64,000 nucleotides of DNA from Flavobacterium sp. WV_118_3. GTDB taxonomy: Bacteria; Bacteroidota; Bacteroidia; Flavobacteriales; Flavobacteriaceae. Of the stretch, positions 32,743 through 40,621 are shown piece after piece. Under the pieces are notes generated by a model. The model did no database searches, was not told the DNA's origin, and saw nothing but the letters and a program-made list of their open reading frames with translations. Position 1 is the stretch's first letter; the number at the start of each line of letters is the position of its first letter. The translations under genes and the position numbers were made by a program. The DNA lies in NCBI RefSeq assembly GCF_039778605.1, contig NZ_CP156060.1, forward strand, positions 2,046,001 through 2,110,000. The letters run 5' to 3'.

Positions 32743-33768
32743 ATGGAAATAAATTTAGTTAGCGATACCGTTACAAAGCCTACTCCCGAAATGCTTCAGC
32801 AAATGTTCCGGGCCAAAGTGGGCGACGACGTGTATAAGCAGGATCCCACGGTGATCGAATTGGAAGAAACCGTTGCGGATCTGTTCGGAATGGAAGCCGC
32901 GCTTTTTTTTCCTTCCGGAACTATGGCCAATCAGACCGCAATAAAATTGCATACCAATCCCGGCGAACAAATTATATGTGACAAATGGTCCCACATTTTT
33001 CATTATGAAGGTGGTGGCGCTTCCTTTAATAGTGGTGTTTCCTGTTGCCTGGTTGATGGCGACCGGGGCATGATAACCGCCAGTCAGGTGGAAGCCAATA
33101 TTAACGATCCGGAATTTTACCACAGTCCATTAACAAGTCTGGTCAGCATCGAAAATACAACCAATAAAGGCGGTGGTGCCTGTTATGATATTGAAGAATT
33201 AAAACGCATCCGACAGGTTTGCCGTGATCACGGTTTAAAATACCATTTGGATGGCGCCCGTTTGTGGAACGCTTTGGTGGCCAAACGCCAGCATCCGAGA
33301 CAATATGGTGAACTATTCGATACGATTTCGGTTTGTTTGTCGAAAGGTTTGGGTGCTCCGGTTGGCTCGGTTTTATTGGGAAGCCGCGAAGACATGCATA
33401 AAGCACTCCGGATTCGTAAGATTTTTGGCGGTGGTATGCGTCAGGCCGGTTATCTTGCCGCAGCGGGTTTATATGCCTTACAACATCATGTTGGCCGACT
33501 GGAAGAAGATCATCGCAGAGCCCGACAAATTGGTTCGGTTTTAAAAGAATTACCCTGGGTTGCCAAAGTAGAACCCGTGGAAACCAATATTCTTATTTTC
33601 TCCGTAAAATCCCAGTATGACGAGAATGCTATTATCGAAAAACTAAAACAAAAAAACATCTTTATCAGTTCGATGGGCAAAGGAAAATTACGTCTGGTAA
33701 CCCATCTTGATTACCGTGAAGTGATGCATTCTTATGTATTGGAATCTTTACAAAAAATGACGTTTTAA
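32743..33768 (+). CDS. ltaE: Low-specificity L-threonine aldolase
   Basis: A 341-residue PLP enzyme of the beta-eliminating lyase family that cleaves threonine or allo-threonine to glycine and acetaldehyde. It starts MEINLVSDTVTKPTPEML, the usual family N-terminus. PLP contacts include LFFPSGTMANQ and KYHLDGARLWNA, and the Schiff-base lysine is Lys201 in CLSKGLGAPVGS. It is divergent from prfB with only 49 bases between and is closed by a hairpin at 33794-33827. Confidence 0.92.
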   Translation: MEINLVSDTVTKPTPEMLQQMFRAKVGDDVYKQDPTVIELEETVADLFGMEAALFFPSGTMANQTAIKLHTNPGEQIICDKWSHIFHYEGGGASFNSGVSCCLVDGDRGMITASQVEANINDPEFYHSPLTSLVSIENTTNKGGGACYDIEELKRIRQVCRDHGLKYHLDGARLWNALVAKRQHPRQYGELFDTISVCLSKGLGAPVGSVLLGSREDMHKALRIRKIFGGGMRQAGYLAAAGLYALQHHVGRLEEDHRRARQIGSVLKELPWVAKVEPVETNILIFSVKSQYDENAIIEKLKQKNIFISSMGKGKLRLVTHLDYREVMHSYVLESLQKMTF

Positions 33769-33793
33769 AACTTTTTGTTATATTAAAATATAA

Positions 33794-33827
33794 GCCGCTA
33801 AAAGTATCACACTGATAGCGGTTTTTT
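33794..33827 (+). terminator. Terminator of the threonine aldolase gene
   Basis: CCGCTA and TAGCGG pair around 15 bases and are followed by six T. The remainder of the 290-base gap to lysA is AT-rich with a promoter at its end. Confidence 0.78.
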
Positions 33828-34025
33828 ATTTCAACTGACTAAATCATTCTAAATCAAGGCCATTTCAGCGTCATCATTATACTTCACCCATTGATCAAAT
33901 CCATAAATTAGTTACGATTTTCGCAATAAAAAACAATAAAAATATCGAAATAATATCTTTTCAACAAGATTACATGGGTATTTACTAATTATTCACACCA
34001 ACTTCAACACAAACCGGATGATTTT

Positions 34026-34033
34026 TATATTTG
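34026..34033 (+). promoter_or_regulatory. -7 promoter element of lysA
   Basis: TATATTTG, 25 bases before the ATG at 34059. Confidence 0.65.
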
Positions 34034-34058
34034 TTTTTAGTAACAAATTTTATATAGC

Positions 34059-35267
34059 ATGCAAAACAATCATTTACTTTCAGTAGCGGAAGCATTTGGC
34101 AGTCCTGTTTATGTATACGACGCCGAAAAAATGCAATCACAGTACCAACGTTTAACCAATGCTTTTTCCAAGGTGGAAAAGTTGCGCATCAATTATGCAG
34201 TCAAGGCATTGTCGAACCTATCTGTTCTTAAGCTACTGAAGAAGATGGGATCGGGGCTTGACACGGTATCTATTCAAGAGGTACAGTTAGGCTTACTTGC
34301 AGGCTTTACGCCCGAGCGAATCATCTATACGCCTAACGGGGTTTCGATGGAAGAAATCGAGGAAGTAGCACAACTGGGCGTTCAGATCAATATCGATAAT
34401 TTATCCATTTTGGAGCAATTCGGAGCCAAACATCCAACCACACCCGTTTGTATCCGAATCAATCCACATGTCATGGCGGGCGGTAACTCGAATATTTCCG
34501 TAGGCCATATCGATAGCAAATTCGGAATTTCGATTCATCAGGTACCCCATTTGCTGCGGATTATCGAAAATACACAAATGCACATCAACGGGATTCATAT
34601 GCACACCGGTTCGGATATTCTGGACATTGAGGTGTTTTTATATGCGGCCGAAATATTATTTGAAACGGCCAGTCATTTTAAAGAACTGGAATTTATCGAC
34701 TTCGGAAGCGGTTTTAAAGTACCCTATAAAAAAGACGATATCGAAACCAATGTCGAAGAACTGGGAAAAAAATTATCCCGTCGTTTTAATGCCTTTTGCA
34801 AAGAATACGGTCGCGAACTTACATTGGCTTTCGAGCCGGGTAAATTCCTGGTGAGCGAAGCCGGTTATTTTCTGGCTAAAGTAAATGTGGTCAAACAAAC
34901 CACCTCAACCGTTTTCGCGGGTATCGACAGCGGTTTTAATCATCTCATTCGCCCGATGTTTTACGGATCGCAACATCATATCGAAAACATTTCCAATCCA
35001 AAAGGGAAAGAGCGTTTTTATACCGTTGTGGGTTATATTTGTGAAACCGATACCTTTGGCAGTAACCGTCGGATTTCCGAAATCAAAGAGGGCGATATAC
35101 TGTGTTTCCGCAATGCCGGAGCCTATTGTTTTTCGATGTCGTCCAATTACAATTCGAGAGTACGCCCGGCCGAAGTGCTTTGGTATAACGGAAAAACACA
35201 CCTGATTCGCGAGCGGGAAACCTTCGAAGACATCATCCGTAATCAGGTTATTGTAGATTTTGAATAA
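34059..35267 (+). CDS. lysA: Diaminopimelate decarboxylase
   Basis: A 402-residue fold-type III PLP enzyme for the last step of lysine synthesis. The PLP lysine is Lys49 in NYAVKALSN. HMHTGSDI, the glycine-rich DFGSGFKVPY, EPGKFLVSEAGYFL, CETDTFGSN and GAYCFSMSSNYNSR are the expected active-site and PLP-phosphate segments. It is monocistronic, between the promoter at 34026 and the terminator at 35287. Confidence 0.94.
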   Translation: MQNNHLLSVAEAFGSPVYVYDAEKMQSQYQRLTNAFSKVEKLRINYAVKALSNLSVLKLLKKMGSGLDTVSIQEVQLGLLAGFTPERIIYTPNGVSMEEIEEVAQLGVQINIDNLSILEQFGAKHPTTPVCIRINPHVMAGGNSNISVGHIDSKFGISIHQVPHLLRIIENTQMHINGIHMHTGSDILDIEVFLYAAEILFETASHFKELEFIDFGSGFKVPYKKDDIETNVEELGKKLSRRFNAFCKEYGRELTLAFEPGKFLVSEAGYFLAKVNVVKQTTSTVFAGIDSGFNHLIRPMFYGSQHHIENISNPKGKERFYTVVGYICETDTFGSNRRISEIKEGDILCFRNAGAYCFSMSSNYNSRVRPAEVLWYNGKTHLIRERETFEDIIRNQVIVDFE

Positions 35268-35286
35268 AAATATAAGACAATTTAAG

Positions 35287-35314
35287 AAAAGAGCCTCACA
35301 ATAAGGCTCTTTTT
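35287..35314 (+). terminator. lysA terminator
   Basis: Arms AAAAGAGCC/GGCTCTTTT around a 9-base loop with a T tract. Confidence 0.85.
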
Positions 35315-35358
35315 ACTTAAAATAACACTAAGATAAAACGGCTTAATCAATTGTTTTT

Positions 35359-35366
35359 TACCTTTG
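35359..35366 (+). promoter_or_regulatory. -7 promoter element of the alkaline phosphatase gene
   Basis: TACCTTTG, 25 bases before the ATG at 35392. Confidence 0.65.
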
Positions 35367-35391
35367 AAGCCTAATTACAGCATTATACAAC

Positions 35392-36807
35392 ATGGACAGA
35401 AGGAGATTTTTTAGAAACGGTTCGATTTTTACTTTAGGCGCTGCCCTGGTAAATCCATTGGATGCCGTTTCCAATACACTTGAATTTGACACAGTTCGAA
35501 AAAATAAAAAAGCAAAAAACATCATTTTCCTGGTAAGCGACGGGATGAGTACCGGAACTTTAAATATGACCGATTTGTATCTGAATCGCAAAATGGGTCA
35601 CGGTTCCAATTGGCTACAATTATACCGCGACAGCCGCATTAACCGCGCACTGATGGATACTGCCTCGGCGAGTTCGATCGTTACGGATTCTTCTGCGGGT
35701 AGTTCTTCCTGGGGAGGTGGTTTCCGTGTAAACAACGGTTCCCTTAACGTAGGGCCTAACGGAGAAGTCCATATGCCGATCTGGCAAAAATTTAAAAAAT
35801 CCGGAAAAATGGCGGGTTGTGTAACCACTGTTCCGATTACGCATGCCACTCCGGCCGGTTTTTGTGTGAACAGCAAAAGTCGTAATGCACAGGAAGATAT
35901 CGCCGAACAATATCTGGAACTGGGATTTGATATCATGATGGGTGGTGGAAACAATTATTTCAGTCCGGAAATCCGAAAAGATAAAAAAGATATGTATGCG
36001 GCTTATAAAGCCAAAGGGTATCAGGTAGCGCGTAATCGTAACGAAATGTTGGCCGCCGATATGCATAAACCGATTCTGGGTGTGTTTTATGACGATGCCT
36101 TACCATATAGCATCGACCGTAAAAGCAGTAAAGAATTAACCGAGAATATCCCGACTTTAGCCGAAATGGCACAAAAAGCAATCGATCGTATGAAGGATCA
36201 TAAAAATGGTTTTGTACTACAGATTGAAGGCGGAAAAGTGGACTGGGCGGCACATGCCAACGATATCGGAGCGTTGATTTACGATCAGGTGGCGTTTGAT
36301 GAAGCTGTAAAAGTAGCCATCGATTTTGCCGAAAAAGATAAGGAAACCTTAGTGATCATTACAACCGATCACGGCAATGCAAATCCGGGTGTGATTTATG
36401 GTAAATACGCCAATGCGAATTTCGACAGTATTCAAAACTATACCCAAACCAACGAGTGGATTCTAAACTCCATTAGTCCGCAATCGACGGTAAAACAGGT
36501 TCACGACATTATCGAACATGCCAACGGTAAGACCATAACCGATGAGGATGCCAAAACCGTTTTAAGTTATTACGACGGCCTACATAAGGAAGACGGCTTG
36601 TACAACTACAAAAAGTTACCGTATAAAGCGTTTTCCGAAATGCAGCAAAAAACAAACTCCGTGGGTTGGATCAGTATGGATCACTCCGCCGATTATGTAG
36701 AGCTGGCCATGTTTGGTCCGGGTAGCGATTTACTAAAACCATTTGTAAAAAATACCGATTTACACTATCTGATGCTTCAGGCAGCAGAAGTGGAAAATAA
36801 ATTTTAA
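35392..36807 (+). CDS. Alkaline phosphatase (PhoA-type)
   Basis: 471 residues. The N-terminus MDRRRFFRNGS plus a short hydrophobic stretch looks like a twin-arginine (Tat) signal. The metal-binding start IIFLVSDGMS, nucleophile Ser100 in VTDSSAGSSS, ITHATPAGF, the QIEGGKVDWAAHANDIG segment, ITTDHGNANPG and MDHSADYVE are PhoA-family metal and catalytic sites. It hydrolyses phosphomonoesters in the periplasm. The middle of DSSAG differs from the usual DSAA(T/S)A. It is followed by two palindromic repeats. Confidence 0.92.
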   Translation: MDRRRFFRNGSIFTLGAALVNPLDAVSNTLEFDTVRKNKKAKNIIFLVSDGMSTGTLNMTDLYLNRKMGHGSNWLQLYRDSRINRALMDTASASSIVTDSSAGSSSWGGGFRVNNGSLNVGPNGEVHMPIWQKFKKSGKMAGCVTTVPITHATPAGFCVNSKSRNAQEDIAEQYLELGFDIMMGGGNNYFSPEIRKDKKDMYAAYKAKGYQVARNRNEMLAADMHKPILGVFYDDALPYSIDRKSSKELTENIPTLAEMAQKAIDRMKDHKNGFVLQIEGGKVDWAAHANDIGALIYDQVAFDEAVKVAIDFAEKDKETLVIITTDHGNANPGVIYGKYANANFDSIQNYTQTNEWILNSISPQSTVKQVHDIIEHANGKTITDEDAKTVLSYYDGLHKEDGLYNYKKLPYKAFSEMQQKTNSVGWISMDHSADYVELAMFGPGSDLLKPFVKNTDLHYLMLQAAEVENKF

Positions 36808-36813
36808 TCCAAA

Positions 36814-36840
36814 CCTGTCTGGTATTCGAGACCTGACAGG
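36814..36840. repeat. Palindromic repeat, copy 4 (degenerate)
   Basis: CCTGTCTGGT and ACCTGACAGG pair with one mismatch around ATTCGAG. It is adjacent to copy 5, so two members stand in tandem after the phosphatase gene. Confidence 0.7.
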
Positions 36841-36864
36841 CTTTATTTTTTATAACAATTGAAC

Positions 36865-36897
36865 AGACCTGTCAGGTTTTTGAAACCTGACAGGTCT
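36865..36897. repeat. 33-bp palindromic repeat, copy 5, probable terminator
   Basis: Perfect 12-bp arms AGACCTGTCAGG/CCTGACAGGTCT around TTTTTGAAA; same 12-9-12 build as copies 1 and 3. Confidence 0.85.
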
Positions 36898-36915
36898 TTC
36901 TATGTACTTATTTAA

Positions 36916-36923
36916 TAACTTTG
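36916..36923 (+). promoter_or_regulatory. -7 promoter element of the Kdp-locus response regulator
   Basis: TAACTTTG, 22 bases before the TTG start at 36946. Confidence 0.6.
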
Positions 36924-36945
36924 CTTTGCATTTAAGTCTTTCCCC

Positions 36946-38298
36946 TTGAAAAAAATACTGATCATAGACGATGAAGAAAAACTGCGTTCCCTGATGGCGC
37001 GCATTATCGGTTTGGAAAATTTTGAAGTCTTCCAGGCTGGCGATTGTAAATCCGGTTTAAAAAAACTGGAGCAAAATCCTGTTGATGTTGTTCTATGCGA
37101 CGTAAAGCTTCCCGATGGCAATGGCGTGGAACTCACCCAAATAATCAAGGAAAAATATCCAAATGTCGAGGTGATTTTGCTTACCGCTTACGGGAATATT
37201 CCCGATGGCGTACAGGCAATTAAAAACGGAGCCTTCGATTATATCGTAAAAGGTGACGATAACAATAAAATCATTCCGTTGTTGCACCGGGCTATCGAGA
37301 AAAGCACACTAACCAAACGGGTTGCCCAACTGGAAGCCCGACTGGAAACCAAATTTTCGTTTGACGGCATCATTGGAAACTCCAAAACGTTACGGCAAGC
37401 GATCGAACTGGCCAAAAAAGTCGCTGTAACCGATACAACCGTGTTACTAACCGGGGAAACCGGTACCGGAAAAGAAGTTTTCGCACAGGCGATCCATCAA
37501 TCCGGAGAACGGAAAAATAAAAATTTTGTCGCAATTAACTGTTCGGCTTTTAGTCACGACTTGTTGGAAAGTGAAATGTTTGGTCATATCGCCGGTGCTT
37601 TTACCGGAGCCAATAAAGACAAAAAAGGACTTTTTGAAGAAGCGCATAACGGTACGATTTTTCTCGATGAAATCGGCGAAATGCCTCTGGATTTACAGGC
37701 CAAACTTTTACGCGTACTCGAAAACGGAGAGTTTATTAAAGTGGGCGAAAGTAAAGTGACCCAAGTAAACGTTCGTGTTATTGCCGCCACCAACCGAAAC
37801 CTGCTCAAAGAAATCGAAAACGGACATTTCCGTCAGGATTTGTATTACCGGCTATCCGTGTTTCAGATTCCACTTCCGGCTTTAAAAGACCGCCCTTCCG
37901 ATATTGAACAACTGGCTCTAAACTTTCTTCAGTTTTTTAGTATCCGAACCAATAAAAAAATCAAAACCATTTCCGACGATTGTTTGCAACTTTTAAAACG
38001 ACATACCTGGCCCGGTAATATCCGAGAATTAAAAAACATCATCGAGCGAGGTGTGATTCTGGAAACCGAAACAACACTAACCCCTGGTAGCTTGCCACTG
38101 GAATTACAGCAATTGCAAGATGAAACAAGAAACGATGCTACCACTATCCTATCTGCTTTTTCATTGGCTGCAGCCGAAAAAATACACATCCAAAAAGTAC
38201 TGAATCATACCAACGGAAACAAAACCGAAACAGCACGATTACTCAATATTGCGCTAACAACGCTCTACCGCAAACTGGACGAATACCGTATCCAATAA
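36946..38298 (+). CDS. NtrC-family (sigma-54-dependent) response regulator of the Kdp locus
   Basis: 450 residues with a TTG start. Receiver domain (1-120) with phosphoacceptor Asp52 (VVLCDVKLPDG), AAA+ domain (about 140-370) with Walker A GETGTGKE, the sigma-54 contact loop GAFTGA and Walker B region GTIFLDEIGEM, and a C-terminal Fis-type helix-turn-helix (NKTETARLLNIALTTLYRKL). It activates sigma-54 holoenzyme after phosphorylation. It occupies the place of KdpE, which in most bacteria is an OmpR-type regulator; the partner kinase is probably that at 45495. A terminator separates it from the kdp genes. Confidence 0.93.
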   Translation: MKKILIIDDEEKLRSLMARIIGLENFEVFQAGDCKSGLKKLEQNPVDVVLCDVKLPDGNGVELTQIIKEKYPNVEVILLTAYGNIPDGVQAIKNGAFDYIVKGDDNNKIIPLLHRAIEKSTLTKRVAQLEARLETKFSFDGIIGNSKTLRQAIELAKKVAVTDTTVLLTGETGTGKEVFAQAIHQSGERKNKNFVAINCSAFSHDLLESEMFGHIAGAFTGANKDKKGLFEEAHNGTIFLDEIGEMPLDLQAKLLRVLENGEFIKVGESKVTQVNVRVIAATNRNLLKEIENGHFRQDLYYRLSVFQIPLPALKDRPSDIEQLALNFLQFFSIRTNKKIKTISDDCLQLLKRHTWPGNIRELKNIIERGVILETETTLTPGSLPLELQQLQDETRNDATTILSAFSLAAAEKIHIQKVLNHTNGNKTETARLLNIALTTLYRKLDEYRIQ

Positions 38299-38322
38299 AA
38301 AACCCTATCGTTTTGAAAGTAC

Positions 38323-38348
38323 AACCCTATCGTTTTGATAGGGTTTTT
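38323..38348 (+). terminator. Terminator after the response regulator
   Basis: Arms AACCCTATC/GATAGGGTT around GTTTT with a T tract. The left arm plus loop (16 bases) is also present as a direct copy at 38301-38316. Confidence 0.85.
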
Positions 38349-38461
38349 CGTTTGGCATAAGTTCGTTAAAAAAATAAAAACCTTAAAATCAAGACTTTAG
38401 ACCGTATTCTAAAAATTCGGATCGGCATTTGGTTATAAAACGGTAAATAATTTTAATCCTT

Positions 38462-38743
38462 ATGAAAACATTCAACGAAACCCTGGTTCAAAAAATGGAA
38501 CGTCTGGCAAATCTTACCATTCAAAGTTTGCAATCGGGGAAAACAGTTTGTACCAAAAGATGTCTGAATCTGGCCGATCAACTGTTGCAAAAAGGCAATG
38601 CCGAAATGAAAAATGCCATTACCAATGTATACCTCTTTTCTGTTTCTCATTATATGGAACTGAATCGGTATCCGATGGCCAAATTACTTCCGGTGAGCTT
38701 GCACAAAGAGTATATCAAACAAATTAATACCTCCGGAGTATGA
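38462..38743 (+). CDS. Small soluble protein at the head of the kdp operon
   Basis: 93 residues, mostly helical and lysine-rich, no signal or membrane segment, with two cysteines close together (TVCTKRCLNLADQLL). I do not recognise the family. It overlaps the next microprotein (stop TGA 38741-38743 within ATGATG) and is transcribed toward kdpFABC, so it should be co-expressed with the pump and may be a regulatory or assembly factor. No TAnnTTTG element is seen in the 163 bases before it. Confidence 0.75.
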   Translation: MKTFNETLVQKMERLANLTIQSLQSGKTVCTKRCLNLADQLLQKGNAEMKNAITNVYLFSVSHYMELNRYPMAKLLPVSLHKEYIKQINTSGV

Positions 38744-38823
38744 TGACCATTATTTTAACCGTAACCGGGTTATTGTGTTTTGCCCTGTTATACCTGTCTG
38801 TTTTTTATTTTGATAAAATCTAA
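38740..38823 (+). CDS. 27-residue single-span membrane microprotein
   Basis: It reads MMTIILTVTGLLCFALLYLS, then VFYFDKI and stop. One transmembrane helix with a charged C-terminus. Its ATG overlaps the stop of the 93-residue gene and its TAA is 4 bases before kdpF. The resemblance in size and topology to KdpF suggests a second stabilising peptide of the Kdp complex, but it lacks the PEKF ending. A start at the second ATG (38743) is equally possible. Confidence 0.6.
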   Translation: MMTIILTVTGLLCFALLYLSVFYFDKI

Positions 38824-38827
38824 TGAA

Positions 38828-38905
38828 ATGATACTACTGTTTTTTATAGCACTGGCGGTTTTTGCCTATATCTGTTATGTTCTGCTAAAGCCCGAAAAAT
38901 TCTAA
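38828..38905 (+). CDS. kdpF: KdpF subunit of the potassium-transporting ATPase
   Basis: 25 residues: one hydrophobic helix ending in the KdpF signature LLKPEKF. KdpF is a short lipid-like stabiliser of the KdpABC complex. It lies 15 bases before kdpA, as in the standard kdpFABC order. Confidence 0.83.
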   Translation: MILLFFIALAVFAYICYVLLKPEKF

Positions 38906-38920
38906 AACCCAAAAACGAAA

Positions 38921-40612
38921 ATGATGAATACAGAAATTATAGGAATCATAGCAATGTTCGCCATCACACTGGTAGCAGCGCTGCCATTGGGAAAATACAT
39001 TGCCAAAGTCTATTCGGGACAAAGAACATTTCTCGATCCGGTTTTTAATCCGATCGAAAAACTGTTTTTTAAATCCAGCGGAATAGACGCTTCAAAAGAA
39101 ATGAACTGGAAACAGCATTTGATTGCTTTATTAGCGATCAATGTGGTTTGGTTTGTCCTCGGAATGGCCGTATTACTTTGTCAGGGTTGGTTACCGTTAA
39201 ACCCGGATCACAACCCAAATATGACACCCGATCTGGCTTTTAATACCATTATCTCGTTCCTTGTTAATTGTAACCTGCAACATTATTCCGGAGAAACCGG
39301 TGTCAGTTATCTGAGTCAGTTGCTTTTAATGTTCCTACAGTTCGTTTCCGCAGGGATCGGACTGGCAGCTGCAGCGGTGTTGTTTAACGCTTTAAAAGAG
39401 CGTACCACCGAAAAGCTGGGGAATTTTTACAACTATTTTATTAAATCTTGCACGCGCATTCTCCTACCAATATCCGTGATCACGGCTGTAATCCTTTTAT
39501 GGAACGGTACGCCGATGACGTTTAACGGTAAAGATACGATGACGACCTTACAAGGTGATACCGTCCAGGTTTCCACCGGACCGGCTGCGGCTTTTGTAGC
39601 GATTAAGCACGTCGGTACCAACGGAGGTGGTTTTTTCGGAGCCAATTCTGCACATCCCTTTGAAAACCCGAATTATGTCACCAATATGACGGAAATGATT
39701 GCTCAGATGATCATTCCTTTTGCGATGCTCTTCGCCCTTGGTTTTTATCTGAATCGCCGTAAATTGTCCTGGATGATTTTTTCGGTGATGACGATCGGTT
39801 TTCTAGCATTGGCTGTTCCGACAATAGTGACCGAAATGAACGGAAATCCGGCGATAACCAAAATGGGAATCAATACCACACAAGGTGCTACCGAAGGAAA
39901 AGAAACCCGATTTGGAGCTGCGGCTTCCGGATATTGGAGTATTGCTACCACGGTAATTTCAACCGGATCGGTCAATTCGATGCACGATAGTAGTATGCCA
40001 CTTTCCGGAATGAATGAGTTATTGGCCATGATGGTGAATTGTTTTTACGGCGGTTGTGGCGTGGGAATACTTAACTTTTACATCTTTATCATACTTGCCG
40101 TATTCATTAGTGGCTTGATGGTCGGACGTACACCGGAATTTTTAGGTAAGAAAATCGAAGCACGCGAAATGAAGATCGCAATGATCATCGCACTAATACA
40201 CCCGTTCCTGATTTTAGTCGGTACGGCCTTATCTACGGCTTTCCCGGAACAAGGTGCGAGTACGCTAAACAATCCCGGATTCCACGGATTTAGTGAGATC
40301 TTATACGAATATACCTCATCGGCTGCCAATAACGGTAGCGGTTTCGAAGGTTTGGGCGACAACAACCCGTGGTGGAACATCACGACCGGCATCGTATTAC
40401 TACTTTCCCGATTCCTGCCTATTATTGGTCCGATAGCCATTGCCGGTATTCTGGCTGCTAAAAAGCATATCCCGGAAAGTGCCGGAACCTTAAAAACCGA
40501 TACGGCTACTTTCGGATTGATGACGTTTGCCGTGATTGCGATCATCGCTGCCTTATCATTCTTCCCTGCCCTGACACTCGGTCCTATTGCGGAATATTTT
40601 TCAATGAAATAA
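38921..40612 (+). CDS. kdpA: Potassium-transporting ATPase subunit A
   Basis: A 563-residue polytopic membrane protein with about ten helices, the K+ channel-like subunit of the Kdp pump. The four selectivity-loop regions can be seen, including NCNLQHYSGE, GTNGGGFFGANSAHPFENP and YEYTSSAANNGSGFEG. Two ATGs stand in tandem at the start, and either may be used. It is the second member of kdpFABC. Confidence 0.96.
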   Translation: MMNTEIIGIIAMFAITLVAALPLGKYIAKVYSGQRTFLDPVFNPIEKLFFKSSGIDASKEMNWKQHLIALLAINVVWFVLGMAVLLCQGWLPLNPDHNPNMTPDLAFNTIISFLVNCNLQHYSGETGVSYLSQLLLMFLQFVSAGIGLAAAAVLFNALKERTTEKLGNFYNYFIKSCTRILLPISVITAVILLWNGTPMTFNGKDTMTTLQGDTVQVSTGPAAAFVAIKHVGTNGGGFFGANSAHPFENPNYVTNMTEMIAQMIIPFAMLFALGFYLNRRKLSWMIFSVMTIGFLALAVPTIVTEMNGNPAITKMGINTTQGATEGKETRFGAAASGYWSIATTVISTGSVNSMHDSSMPLSGMNELLAMMVNCFYGGCGVGILNFYIFIILAVFISGLMVGRTPEFLGKKIEAREMKIAMIIALIHPFLILVGTALSTAFPEQGASTLNNPGFHGFSEILYEYTSSAANNGSGFEGLGDNNPWWNITTGIVLLLSRFLPIIGPIAIAGILAAKKHIPESAGTLKTDTATFGLMTFAVIAIIAALSFFPALTLGPIAEYFSMK

Positions 40613-40621
40613 AACACTACC

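Noticed and set aside
38350..38461. Sigma-54 promoter (TGGCAC-N5-TTGCW) in front of the kdp structural genes
   Set aside because: TTGGCAT occurs near 38352, but at the required distance the essential GC of the -12 element is absent. No other site in this gap fits.
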